Below, piece by piece: positions 9,254 to 17,192 of a stretch of DNA of 64,000 nt. The notes under the pieces are model-generated. The model saw only the letters and a list, made by a program, of their open reading frames with translations, did not search any database and was not told where the DNA came from. This DNA comes from an uncultured Flavobacteriales bacterium (lineage in GTDB: Bacteria > Bacteroidota > Bacteroidia > Flavobacteriales_G > Salibacteraceae). Where the stretch lies: the NCBI GenBank assembly GCA_913057205.1, contig CAJXNO010000009.1, forward strand, positions 34,651 to 98,650, read 5' to 3'. Made by a program: the position numbers and the translations under genes. Every line of letters begins with the position of its first letter. Within the stretch, counting starts at the first letter, position 1.

Positions 9254-9261
9254 TATTTTTG
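9254..9261 (+). promoter_or_regulatory. -7 promoter element for ferritin gene
   Basis: TATTTTTG matches TAnnTTTG, 18 nt before the ATG. A TTG about 20 nt further upstream could serve as the -33 element. Confidence 0.55.
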
Positions 9262-9279
9262 ACTGAAAATTAAGCAGAT

Positions 9280-9798
9280 ATGTTATCAAAAAAAGTAGAA
9301 GCAGCTCTCAATGAACAAATCAAGATGGAAGGGATGTCCAGTAATTTTTACTTGGCCATGGCATCTTGGGCAGAGGAGAACGGGTATGCAGGCGTGTCAG
9401 AGTTCTTGTACAAGCATTCTGACGAGGAACGCTTCCACATGCTTAAGTTGATCAAATACATGAACGAACGTGACGGCAAGGTAATCATTCCTGCCTTTGA
9501 ACAGCCGCGTTCAGATTATGATGCTGTTAAACAACTCTTTGAAGAGCTTTACAAGCATGAAACAAAGGTTACGCAGAGCATCGGTGAATTGGTTGGTGTT
9601 TGTCTGGATGAAAAAGACTTTACTACCCATAACTTCCTCCAGTGGTACGTTAGCGAACAGTTGGAAGAGGAAGCCTTAGCTAAGACGATCATCGACAAGA
9701 TTAAGTTGATGGGCGACGATAAGAGCGCGTGGTATCACTTTGATCGTGACATCGCCTCGCTAACGGTTACCAGTGTTGCTGATGAAGGCGCTGCATAA
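9280..9798 (+). CDS. ftnA: ferritin (non-haem)
   Basis: A 172-residue four-helix ferritin-like protein. Ferroxidase-type ligands are visible: Glu in the first helix (EQIKMEGMSSNFYLAMA), the EERFHM motif in the second, and EQLEEE in the fourth. Family members assemble into 24-mers that oxidise Fe(II) and store it as ferric mineral in the cytoplasm. The single gene is bounded by its own promoter element and a strong intrinsic terminator. No Fur-box-like palindrome was recognised upstream. Confidence 0.93.
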   Translation: MLSKKVEAALNEQIKMEGMSSNFYLAMASWAEENGYAGVSEFLYKHSDEERFHMLKLIKYMNERDGKVIIPAFEQPRSDYDAVKQLFEELYKHETKVTQSIGELVGVCLDEKDFTTHNFLQWYVSEQLEEEALAKTIIDKIKLMGDDKSAWYHFDRDIASLTVTSVADEGAA

Positions 9799-9823
9799 AC
9801 CAACAAGGAAAATCGTTTGTAAG

Positions 9824-9848
9824 AACCCTGCTTTGGCGGGGTTTTTTT
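9824..9848 (+). terminator. intrinsic terminator after ferritin
   Basis: An 8-bp stem (9824-9831 with 9836-9843, one G-T pair), a 4-nt loop (tttg) and a run of seven T. It overlaps the 3' end of the convergent thioredoxin-like gene by 2 bp. Confidence 0.8.
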
Positions 9849-11517
9849 ATGTCTTGGAAATACTGTCGATCAGCTGAAGGTATTCCTTACGGAAATCATC
9901 GTAGTAATGACCCCCAGTGGCTGGACCGGAGAAACCGGTGTGGATCCGAACCACCTCATGTTGGTTATCCAAAACGATCAGCGTAGGGTAAGAAACCATA
10001 GCGCTCAACGCAGGTAGAACGCGCTGTACTTTCTGCTTATTGGTTTTCAACCCGGCAAGCAGAATTGGATATTCGATCCCGAGGCTTTGTTTGTAACGCG
10101 CGATGTTTTCGATGGCTTTGTTGGAATCGGAGACCAGCTCAAAGTCCAGCGCAAGGATCTCGATGGAGCTGCCGAACCGATCCTGTACTTCTTGTAGAAA
10201 CCGAGTTTCATCCAGGCAATTGCTACACCAAGTACCCATGATGCTTACCAGCACAGGTTTACCAGCAAAGCGATCATCGTCCAAGGACCACTGCTTCCCA
10301 TTCATGTCCGTTACCTGAAAATTGAAGCGCTCATTGCTGCGGATGCTTGTGAGTTGCTCAGCATCAGGAAGCTCATAGTTCACACCTAAACTTGCCTCCC
10401 ATTCTTGTCGCCAAGTCTTTCCAGCTTTGAATACCCCTTTCAAGCTGCTTCCGTCAATCTCTGCTTTGAAATAATAACAATGCGTTCCGTCCATCGAACT
10501 CAGCAGAAGCGAATCATTCCTGATCACCCCGGCCAAATAGCGGTAATCGCCTGTTGGTGTCAATACCGAACCGTGGACGATATGATGGTTTTGCATCAAG
10601 CTCAATAAGACCGTATCGTGCTGCTGACCATCTTGGTTCATGAATAGCATTCGGTGGTCTCCTTGGAGGTCGATCGCTGAGGTATCCACGGTTTCGGTCA
10701 CGTCAAATCGAGCATAGCTGCCTGCGTGAGCCGACACTTCGATCACACGCTGTTGATCATACTTCGCATTGACCCACGTTCCGGTCTTCAGCGTGTCGCT
10801 ATTCGTATTCCACTGGAAGTAGGCGTTGAAATACTCTGATACGTATCGATCGTTGTTCCCATCCTTGCTGAAGCGGAGCAGCTCATCTCCGTTTTTAATC
10901 AGCAGGCCATCTTCTTGTTCGATCATCAAGGCAGGCATCTTATCGTCGCCCAAGTCAAAAAGAACACGCCACACTTTTCCCTTGGGCAGAATGCTACCTT
11001 GAACGTATTGTGTGTTGCTGAACAACGTAGGAATGCGTTGATCTATAGCCAGAACGTAACTGTTGCCCGTATAGGTGAACGATTGTTCTGAACTGGAGAG
11101 CAGGTTGTCGCGCTTCTTGACGATGCGGTAATGCGTGAGCTTGCGGTTGGACAAGGTGTATTCTACCGATCGGATTTCTTGTTTTTTTGTGCGTGCCTCA
11201 AAGCGAACGACGCGATCAGCGCCTACTTGTTCATCCGTGATGGTATAGGCGTCTTTGAATCGCAGCTTATTCACATCATCTTTGAGAAAGGCTTGAAACT
11301 CCTTCTTCCAATCTACCGCAAGGGGCTTAGCGTGCACCACCGTTTGGCTGTCTTGAATCGACCACTTTAAACTAATGGCACCGGCTTGATTTAGGCTGTC
11401 GGCGATGGCTGCCATGCTGGGTAGTCCCGGAATGATCACTGGATCATCTTGTTCAGGCAGTTCCGCGCACGACAGTAAGCCGATCAGAAATAAAGCAAAT
11501 ACAGCCGCTCGCGTCAA
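9847..11517 (-). CDS. lipoprotein with C-terminal TlpA-like thioredoxin domain
   Basis: A 556-residue lipoprotein (signal AAVFALFLIGLLSC). The C-terminal ~150 residues form a TlpA/redoxin-type thioredoxin domain with active-site WCSNC in 'LVSIMGTWCSNCLDETRFL' and a plausible cis-proline region 'MVSYPTLIVLD'. The long N-terminal part (about 380 residues) is beta-rich and not recognised. Envelope-anchored thioredoxin-fold proteins of this type usually reduce disulfides or assist cytochrome maturation; the actual substrate is unknown. The start overlaps the pheS stop by 4 bp (ATGA), so it is co-translated with pheS. It ends at the ferritin terminator. Confidence 0.82.
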   Translation of the reverse strand: MTRAAVFALFLIGLLSCAELPEQDDPVIIPGLPSMAAIADSLNQAGAISLKWSIQDSQTVVHAKPLAVDWKKEFQAFLKDDVNKLRFKDAYTITDEQVGADRVVRFEARTKKQEIRSVEYTLSNRKLTHYRIVKKRDNLLSSSEQSFTYTGNSYVLAIDQRIPTLFSNTQYVQGSILPKGKVWRVLFDLGDDKMPALMIEQEDGLLIKNGDELLRFSKDGNNDRYVSEYFNAYFQWNTNSDTLKTGTWVNAKYDQQRVIEVSAHAGSYARFDVTETVDTSAIDLQGDHRMLFMNQDGQQHDTVLLSLMQNHHIVHGSVLTPTGDYRYLAGVIRNDSLLLSSMDGTHCYYFKAEIDGSSLKGVFKAGKTWRQEWEASLGVNYELPDAEQLTSIRSNERFNFQVTDMNGKQWSLDDDRFAGKPVLVSIMGTWCSNCLDETRFLQEVQDRFGSSIEILALDFELVSDSNKAIENIARYKQSLGIEYPILLAGLKTNKQKVQRVLPALSAMVSYPTLIVLDNQHEVVRIHTGFSGPATGGHYYDDFRKEYLQLIDSISKT

Positions 11518-12545
11518 AATGTGGATTGAAATTGTTTGAGGAAACGAATGTCGTTCTCGAAGATCATGCGGATATCGGGTATCTGGAAGCGTTGCATGGC
11601 GCTGCGCTCAAGCCCCATACCAAACGCAAAGCCGGAATATTTTTCGGGGTCGATGCCGCAGCTCTCCAAAACCGCCGGGTCAACCATACCACAGCCCATC
11701 ACCTCTAACCAACCGGTTCCTTTAGTGATGCGATGATCCACTTCGTTCTCTAAGCCCCAATAAACATCCACCTCAGCACTCGGCTCAGTGAATGGGAAAT
11801 AGGATGGACGTAGTCTGATCTTGCTTTTACCGAAGAATTCTTTGGCGAAGTATTCCAAGGTTTGTTTCATGTCGGCGAATGTTACGCCTTCATCAATGTA
11901 CAGTCCTTCGATCTGGTGGAAGATGCAGTGAGACCGCGCGGAGACCGCCTCGTTTCTAAAAACACGTCCGGGCGCGATGATCCGGATCGGTGGCTTTTCG
12001 TTGGTCATGACGCGTACTTGAACAGACGAAGTGTGTGTTCGAAGCACGTGATCTTCTTCACCGTTGGGATTACGTACGAAGAAGGTGTCTTGCATATCCC
12101 TTGCAGGGTGTTCCGGCGGGAAGTTAAGCGCAGTGAAATTGTGCCAATCGTCTTCGATCTCTGGGCCTTCGGCCACAGAGAAACCAATGCCATGGAAAAT
12201 GTCGATGATCTCTCGTTTGATGATGGAGATCGGGTGTTCAGCGCCGAGTTCACGCAACATGCTGGGTCGCGTCAAATCGATCGATACCTTTTCTGTTTTC
12301 TGTTCGCTGAGTTGTTCTTTCCAGCTGTTGACCTTCTCTTCCGCTTCGTTCTTTAGGCCGTTGAGCACCTTGCCAAAAGCGCGCTTCTCTTCGCTTGAAA
12401 CGGATTTGAACTCTTGAAACAAGTCTTTGAACAGGCCCTTTGATCCGAGGTACTTGATGCGAAACGCTTCTACAGCGTCCAGGTCACTTGGCTGGTGCGA
12501 TGACAGCTCCTTTTTCAGGGCTTCGATCTTCTCCGAGAACTTCAT
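11514..12545 (-). CDS. pheS: phenylalanyl-tRNA synthetase alpha subunit
   Basis: A 343-residue PheS. An N-terminal coiled-coil arm (about 1-90) precedes the class II catalytic core, with motif 2 in RNEAVSARSHCIFHQIEGL and motif 3 in GMGLERSAM. The VAEGPEIEDDWHNF segment is typical of PheS. With PheT (not in this window) it charges tRNA-Phe in an alpha2-beta2 enzyme. It sits between a cyclophilin gene (15 bp upstream) and the thioredoxin-like lipoprotein (4-bp overlap), forming a three-gene minus-strand unit. Confidence 0.96.
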   Translation of the reverse strand: MKFSEKIEALKKELSSHQPSDLDAVEAFRIKYLGSKGLFKDLFQEFKSVSSEEKRAFGKVLNGLKNEAEEKVNSWKEQLSEQKTEKVSIDLTRPSMLRELGAEHPISIIKREIIDIFHGIGFSVAEGPEIEDDWHNFTALNFPPEHPARDMQDTFFVRNPNGEEDHVLRTHTSSVQVRVMTNEKPPIRIIAPGRVFRNEAVSARSHCIFHQIEGLYIDEGVTFADMKQTLEYFAKEFFGKSKIRLRPSYFPFTEPSAEVDVYWGLENEVDHRITKGTGWLEVMGCGMVDPAVLESCGIDPEKYSGFAFGMGLERSAMQRFQIPDIRMIFENDIRFLKQFQSTF

Positions 12546-12560
12546 GCCGCGAAAATAGGC

Positions 12561-13376
12561 TTAATCGAGCACACGAACGGTCATGCGCATCGGGCTTGTT
12601 GGGCGCTCGCCTTCCTTTTCCACAGAAGCGATCATGTCGATCACCTCCATTCCTTCAATCACTTGTCCGAAAACCGTGTATTGCATGTCTAGATGCGGCG
12701 TTCCACCGATGGTTTTGTAGGTTTCGAGCTGTTCTTCTGTGTAGGTAAACGCCTTTTCCGCCATGCGTGCTTCAATGATGGGGTCAACCTCTTCCATTAC
12801 CGCCATGATGTCGTCTTGATTGGACTCCTTCTGGGCTTTTTTGACCCGTTGAAGGTAGTCTAAGTTTTCCTCTGCCATAAAGAAAGAGCGGGTGATGCGA
12901 TTCCGAATGGCGTTGTTCACTTGGTTTTGGAAATTCGTCAATTGTTCATCGTTGAACGTGCGTCCTTGTACAATGTAGAACTGACTGCCAGAGCTTTCTT
13001 GTTCCGGATTCACATTATCTCCTTTTCGAGCAGCACACAGCGCACCTTTTTGGTGCACGAAGGCAGGGTTGAACTCCGCCGGAATCGTATAGCCGGGTCC
13101 GCCGTTACCAGGAACACCCTCTTTTCCTTCTTTCGTATTCGGGTCGCCGCCTTGGATCATGAAGTTCTCGATGACACGGTGGAAAGTGGTGCCATCGTAA
13201 AAGCCTTCTTTGGCCAGCTTCAAAAAATTATCCCGATGCAAGGGGGTTTCATCATACAGCTCAAGCGTAATGTTGCCAGAGTCCGTTTCGATCACTACTC
13301 GGGCGCGGTCGCTCTCTTGAGCCAGTGCAGCGCTCGATATCAAGGTGCTTAGGAGTAAGATGAAGCTTCTTTTCAT
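12561..13376 (-). CDS. periplasmic cyclophilin-type peptidyl-prolyl isomerase
   Basis: A 271-residue protein with a signal peptide (FILLLSTLISSAALAQ) and a cyclophilin domain. The conserved FHRVIENFMIQGGDP and GSQFYIV motifs are present, and VFGQVIEGMEVID lies near the C-terminus. An insert of about 80 charged residues (FMAEENLDY through EAFTYTEEQ) interrupts the domain; Bacteroidota secreted cyclophilins often carry such an insert. ATG 13376 is preferred over TTG-type starts upstream because the signal peptide begins there. It catalyses cis-trans isomerisation of X-Pro bonds during envelope protein folding. First gene of the pheS unit. Confidence 0.9.
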   Translation of the reverse strand: MKRSFILLLSTLISSAALAQESDRARVVIETDSGNITLELYDETPLHRDNFLKLAKEGFYDGTTFHRVIENFMIQGGDPNTKEGKEGVPGNGGPGYTIPAEFNPAFVHQKGALCAARKGDNVNPEQESSGSQFYIVQGRTFNDEQLTNFQNQVNNAIRNRITRSFFMAEENLDYLQRVKKAQKESNQDDIMAVMEEVDPIIEARMAEKAFTYTEEQLETYKTIGGTPHLDMQYTVFGQVIEGMEVIDMIASVEKEGERPTSPMRMTVRVLD

Positions 13377-13402
13377 GGTGCTGTTCGTCTTGATATTAGG
13401 TG

Positions 13403-13419
13403 TCGACAAAGTTTGTCGA
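13403..13419. promoter_or_regulatory. perfect 8+1+8 palindrome in a divergent promoter region
   Basis: tcgacaaa-g-tttgtcga lies 27 bp before the cyclophilin start and 23 bp before a TAnnTTTG element serving the opposite-strand lipoprotein. Its position and symmetry suggest an operator; the regulator is unknown. Confidence 0.35.
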
Positions 13420-13441
13420 AAAAAGCGAGGTATAAATGTGT

Positions 13442-13449
13442 TATTTTTG
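13442..13449 (+). promoter_or_regulatory. -7 promoter element for small lipoprotein gene
   Basis: TATTTTTG matches TAnnTTTG, 22 nt before the ATG at 13472. Confidence 0.5.
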
Positions 13450-13471
13450 ACCGTTCACAGCACATGAGTCT

Positions 13472-13876
13472 ATGAAAAACATGAATCGAATTCTCAGCAT
13501 TGCGATCGTTCTAACGAGCTTCATCATCACCGGGTGCGATAATGACCCTGGACCTGGAATTGCAGAAGTTAAAGTGATCAACGCAGAAGGGGTGTCGCAA
13601 CCAGGCGTGACGGTACGTATGTTCTGTACGCAGCCAGGTTGTGTGGTAGATCGGGTAGGAAGAACCAACAGCCTGGGTGTATACACGCAAGAATTTGAAC
13701 TCCCTGTAGTGCTTCGTGTGCGAGCAGTGCGCTATGATACAATCCGAACGGTACAAGGCTTACCGCCCAATCAGATCGTGAACATCAAGGTGGATTCCGT
13801 ATGTGGTGAGGGTTTTGTGGATGTAGAGAATGACGCCATCGCAAGCGAGACGATCACCATTCTTGAATGTAACTGA
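13472..13876 (+). CDS. small lipoprotein with CarboxypepD_reg/Ig-like fold
   Basis: A 134-residue predicted lipoprotein (signal ILSIAIVLTSFIITGC). The mature part has the rhythm of a carboxypeptidase regulatory-like beta sandwich ('VKVINAEGVSQPGVTVRMF', 'GRTNSLGVYTQEFELP'), plus four further cysteines that could form disulfides. Function unknown. The last 23 bp overlap the convergent conserved gene. Confidence 0.7.
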   Translation: MKNMNRILSIAIVLTSFIITGCDNDPGPGIAEVKVINAEGVSQPGVTVRMFCTQPGCVVDRVGRTNSLGVYTQEFELPVVLRVRAVRYDTIRTVQGLPPNQIVNIKVDSVCGEGFVDVENDAIASETITILECN

Positions 13877-14189
13877 TCACTGCCTCTTTCATCAACTTTT
13901 CTTGTTCTGAAGAGCCTAGTTTAGGGAGTCGCTCCGTACGTTGGTAATGCGGCCAGCCGTCTTTGTCTTTCCCTACAAACTCGTAATAGCCATATGGTTC
14001 AAGCAGGCTGCAGACCGCCAAGTGGATCACGTCGATCTTTTGGTCTTTGTTCAATCGCCTCGGACCTTGACCCAGCTCATTTACCCCGATAAGGAAAAGC
14101 GCCGCTTGCAGATCAACCGGCTGACCAAAGTGGGCCTCTAGCTTGGCTGTAGCCTCCTTCCATTGCTGTTCAAAATCCTGTTCATTCAT
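13854..14189 (-). CDS. conserved Bacteroidota hypothetical protein
   Basis: A 111-residue, probably cytoplasmic, mostly helical protein with no signal or membrane segment. The motif-like stretches LIGVNELGQG, KIDVIHLAVC and 'YYEFVGKDKDGWPHY' are features I associate with a small conserved flavobacterial family of unknown function. A perfect TAnnTTTG element ends only 5 nt before the ATG. It overlaps the convergent lipoprotein gene by 23 bp. Confidence 0.7.
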   Translation of the reverse strand: MNEQDFEQQWKEATAKLEAHFGQPVDLQAALFLIGVNELGQGPRRLNKDQKIDVIHLAVCSLLEPYGYYEFVGKDKDGWPHYQRTERLPKLGSSEQEKLMKEAVISYIQEW

Positions 14190-14194
14190 CGCAG

Positions 14195-14202
14195 CAAAGG
14201 TA
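14195..14202 (-). promoter_or_regulatory. -7 promoter element, very close to start codon
   Basis: TACCTTTG on the minus strand, 5 nt from the ATG at 14189, implying a very short or absent 5' leader. Confidence 0.5.
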
Positions 14203-14226
14203 TGTGGTGGACCGGTCAGACGACAC

Positions 14227-14234
14227 TAGATTTG
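14227..14234 (+). promoter_or_regulatory. -7 promoter element for cvpA-like gene, very close to start
   Basis: TAGATTTG on the plus strand, 4 nt from the ATG at 14239; this also implies a near-leaderless transcript. Confidence 0.5.
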
Positions 14235-14238
14235 TGCT

Positions 14239-14790
14239 ATGGATTTCAACCATTGGGACATCATCCTTTTTCTGCCACTGCTCTTCGCTGCGTGGAAGGG
14301 GTTTCGAAAAGGGTTGATCGTTGAGCTGGCCTCCATCATCGCATTGATCGCAGGCCTCTACATCGCGGCTAACTTTTCAGAATGGGTGGCTGATATGCTC
14401 AGAACTTGGTTGGGATGGGAAGGAAGTGGGCTCAGCTATGCATCCTTCTTCATTACTTTCCTCGGGGTGGTCTTTGGTATTTACGCCTTCGCCAAGGTGG
14501 TGGAAAAAGCGGTTGACCTGGTTGCCTTGAAACTGCTCAACAAGATCTCTGGAGCACTATTTGGGGTGTTGAAGGTTGCGCTGATCCTCTCGATCGTACT
14601 CAACTTACTGGGGTGGCTGGATGCGCACATCCCCATCCTTTCGAAATCAGAGCCGCACAAAAGCTTGTTGTTCGACCCAATGCAGGCCCTTGCGCCTACC
14701 ATCTTACCTGTAATCATCGAGACCGAATGGATGGAGAAGACCGAAAACCTGATGGCGCCATTGTTAGATGATGATCCTAACCCTGAATAG
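14239..14790 (+). CDS. CvpA family membrane protein
   Basis: A 183-residue protein with four hydrophobic segments (near residues 5-20, 28-45, 62-85 and 100-125). The CvpA-family signature 'FLPLLFAAWKGFRKGLIVELASIIALIAG' is at the N-terminus (quoted in part: AWKGFRKGLIVELAS). CvpA proteins were named for colicin V production in E. coli and are linked to envelope stress tolerance; the molecular role is unsettled. The 3' end overlaps the convergent pgk gene by 14 bp. Confidence 0.88.
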   Translation: MDFNHWDIILFLPLLFAAWKGFRKGLIVELASIIALIAGLYIAANFSEWVADMLRTWLGWEGSGLSYASFFITFLGVVFGIYAFAKVVEKAVDLVALKLLNKISGALFGVLKVALILSIVLNLLGWLDAHIPILSKSEPHKSLLFDPMQALAPTILPVIIETEWMEKTENLMAPLLDDDPNPE

Positions 14791-15955
14791 CGTGAACGCC
14801 CGGTAGGGTCTTTCCTTCTAGCAACTCCAACAACGCCCCACCACCGGTAGAAACGTAACTTACCTTATCGGCGATCCCGAACTTCTTTACGGCCGCAACA
14901 GAGTCGCCACCACCCACCAAGCTGTAGGCATCCGACGCCGCGATCATGTCGCCCAAGGCACGTGTACCTGCCTCGAAGTTGCTCATTTCAAACACACCTA
15001 ACGGGCCGTTCCAAAGAATGGTCTTACTGGAAGCAATCACAGATCGATATGCCTCGATGGCCTTTGGTCCAACATCCAACCCCATCCAACCTGCTTCGAT
15101 CGCGTTCGAGTCAACCACCTTGGTATCCACATCGTTAGAGAATGCGGTGGCTACAACGGAATCCTCAGGAAGGAGTACTTGTACGTTTTGTTTTTCGGCT
15201 GCAGCTAGGATCTCAAGGGCGGTATCCAAATAGTCGTTCTCCACCAAGGAAGTGCCGATGCTTCCACCTTGCGCTTTGATGAAGGTATACGCCATACCGC
15301 CGCCGATGATCAGGTTGTCCACCTTTGGAAGCAGGTTCGTGATGACCTCGATCTTACTGCTCACTTTAGCGCCACCGATGATTGCGGTGTAAGGGTGTTC
15401 TGCGTGGTCGAGTACCTTCTGACCATTCTTCACCTCGGCTTCCATCAAGTAACCAAACATTTTGGTCGGCATGAATTTCGCCACAACCGTGGTGGAGGCA
15501 TGTGCTCGGTGGGCTGTTCCAAAGGCATCATTGATATAAACATCACCCAGTGCCGCCAACTGCTGCGCAAAGCCTTCATCCCCCTTCTTTTCGGCGCCGT
15601 GGAAACGCAGGTTTTCCAACAACAAGACCTCACCAGGCTTCAACGCCTTGGCTTGAGCAAGGGTATCATCGCCCACACAATCAGACGCAAACTGAACGGA
15701 ACGACCAATGGCTGCTTCGAGTGCGCTTACCACATGTCGCAAAGAGAACTTATCCTCCGGCCCATCCTTTGGCCTTCCAAGGTGCGACATGAGGATCACG
15801 CTTCCGCCTGCATTCAAGACGCGTTGAATGGTAGGAACGGCGCGAACGATGCGCGTATCATCACGCACTTCGAGGGCATCATTCAGTGGAACATTGAAAT
15901 CAACACGGATCAGGGCACGTTTACCGGAAAAATCGAAAGAATCTATCTGAGACAT
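14777..15955 (-). CDS. pgk: phosphoglycerate kinase
   Basis: A 392-residue glycolytic kinase transferring phosphate from 1,3-bisphosphoglycerate to ADP. Visible signatures are the N-terminal RVDFNVPLN, SHLGRPK, LLLENLRFH, IIGGAKVSSKIEV and the C-terminal VGGGDSVAAV and STGGGALLELLEG. The length is normal for bacterial Pgk. It is monocistronic, with a TAnnTTTG element 17 nt upstream. It diverges from holB, with overlapping promoter regions in 49 bp. Confidence 0.97.
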   Translation of the reverse strand: MSQIDSFDFSGKRALIRVDFNVPLNDALEVRDDTRIVRAVPTIQRVLNAGGSVILMSHLGRPKDGPEDKFSLRHVVSALEAAIGRSVQFASDCVGDDTLAQAKALKPGEVLLLENLRFHGAEKKGDEGFAQQLAALGDVYINDAFGTAHRAHASTTVVAKFMPTKMFGYLMEAEVKNGQKVLDHAEHPYTAIIGGAKVSSKIEVITNLLPKVDNLIIGGGMAYTFIKAQGGSIGTSLVENDYLDTALEILAAAEKQNVQVLLPEDSVVATAFSNDVDTKVVDSNAIEAGWMGLDVGPKAIEAYRSVIASSKTILWNGPLGVFEMSNFEAGTRALGDMIAASDAYSLVGGGDSVAAVKKFGIADKVSYVSTGGGALLELLEGKTLPGVHAIQG

Positions 15956-15972
15956 GGCACTAGTTTAGGCAG

Positions 15973-15980
15973 CAAAATTA
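15973..15980 (-). promoter_or_regulatory. -7 promoter element for pgk
   Basis: TAATTTTG on the minus strand, 17 nt before the pgk ATG. A near-match on the other strand (TAACTTTA, 15979-15986), 18 nt before the holB GTG, overlaps it by two bases, so the two divergent promoters may compete. Confidence 0.5.
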
Positions 15981-16004
15981 ACTTTAAGCCCAAAAGAAGG
16001 ACAG

Positions 16005-17153
16005 GTGAAAAAGGAAGATATTCCAGGACAACATGGGCTGAAGAAGGTGTTCACCAGCATGGTAGACAACAACCGCCTTCCCCATGCCCTGCTCATCCAC
16101 GGAACGGGCAACGGCACCGCTTTGGCGATGGGCTATTTCTTGATCGCCTACCTGTTGTGCGAAGAGAAGAACGGCAAGGAACCTTGCGGGGTGTGCAACA
16201 ACTGCCAGCGCAACTATAACCTCCAACATCCGGATGTACATTACATCTACCCCATCAACAAGACCAAGGATGTTAAGCGCGATAGCGATCAACACTCCAC
16301 CTCGTTCTTAGGCCCATGGCGCGCAATGCATGGGGCAGGCCCTTACTTTACGGTGGAAGACTGGTATGCGCACCTAGACATCGAGAATAAACAGGGTTAC
16401 ATCGGCAGCTTGGAGAGTTCAAAGTTCAGGGAGAAGATTGCACTCAGGTCTTACGAAGGCGGATACAAGGTTTTCTTGATCTGGGGGGCCGACAAAATGA
16501 ACCCGGCGTTCGCGAATAAGGTGCTGAAGAACTTGGAGGAGCCCAATGAGAAGACCCTCATCCTCTTGATAACGGAGAACCCCAATGAACTGCTAACCAC
16601 CATCCTTTCTCGGGTACAGCGCTTCCAAGAGGAGCCTCTTTCGGATGCTGACCTGCAGCACTTTCTGCAACAGCGTTTCGGGCTGAGCGAACAAGACGCG
16701 ATCAACATGGCCTTTCGCGCAGAGGGAAGTGCGATCGATGCCATCAAAGAAGTGGAGCACGGACAGAGCGAAGGACTGGAGCGCTTCAAAGACTGGATGC
16801 GATTGGCTTACAAGCAAGACATGACCGGGCTCTTCAATTGGAGCATTGAAACCGCTAGATTGAATCGTGAGCACGCGCGGCTTTTCATCAAAACGGCACT
16901 GAGTGTATTGGATCGGTGCTTTCGAATGGGGTGGATTCAAACCAACATTCCGATGGAGGGTGAGGAAGCGGAATTCTATAAAAACTTCTCTCCCTTCATC
17001 GATAGTGGCAATATTGAGTACTTCATGGAGTTGTTACAAGAGGCGTCCTTTCATATCGACCGGAACGTCAACGAACGGATCGTTTGGTATGACACAAGCA
17101 TCAAGGCGGTTCGATTCATCCACGCAGGCAGGAAACGGGCCGCTCAGGCATAG
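16005..17153 (+). CDS. holB: DNA polymerase III delta-prime-like clamp-loader subunit
   Basis: A 382-residue AAA+-related protein. It has a degenerate P-loop (HGTGNGTALAM) and a zinc-binding cysteine set (LLCEEKNGKEPCGVCNNC). The 'GADKMNPAFANKVLKNLEEPNEKTLILLIT' region is the clamp-loader sensor/ATPase core, and SRVQRF follows. As delta', it takes part in loading the beta sliding clamp. It starts with GTG directly upstream of a clear MKKEDIPGQH-type N-terminus. First gene of a co-directional run with the ricT-like gene, gldH and a class A PBP. Confidence 0.88.
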   Translation: MKKEDIPGQHGLKKVFTSMVDNNRLPHALLIHGTGNGTALAMGYFLIAYLLCEEKNGKEPCGVCNNCQRNYNLQHPDVHYIYPINKTKDVKRDSDQHSTSFLGPWRAMHGAGPYFTVEDWYAHLDIENKQGYIGSLESSKFREKIALRSYEGGYKVFLIWGADKMNPAFANKVLKNLEEPNEKTLILLITENPNELLTTILSRVQRFQEEPLSDADLQHFLQQRFGLSEQDAINMAFRAEGSAIDAIKEVEHGQSEGLERFKDWMRLAYKQDMTGLFNWSIETARLNREHARLFIKTALSVLDRCFRMGWIQTNIPMEGEEAEFYKNFSPFIDSGNIEYFMELLQEASFHIDRNVNERIVWYDTSIKAVRFIHAGRKRAAQA

Positions 17154-17164
17154 TTGAATTCAAG

Positions 17165-17172
17165 TAGATTTG
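17165..17172 (+). promoter_or_regulatory. -7 promoter element for ricT-like gene
   Basis: TAGATTTG, 20 nt before the ATG at 17193; suggests an internal promoter after holB. Confidence 0.45.
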
Positions 17173-17192
17173 TAACTCAAACGCAGCAAGAA

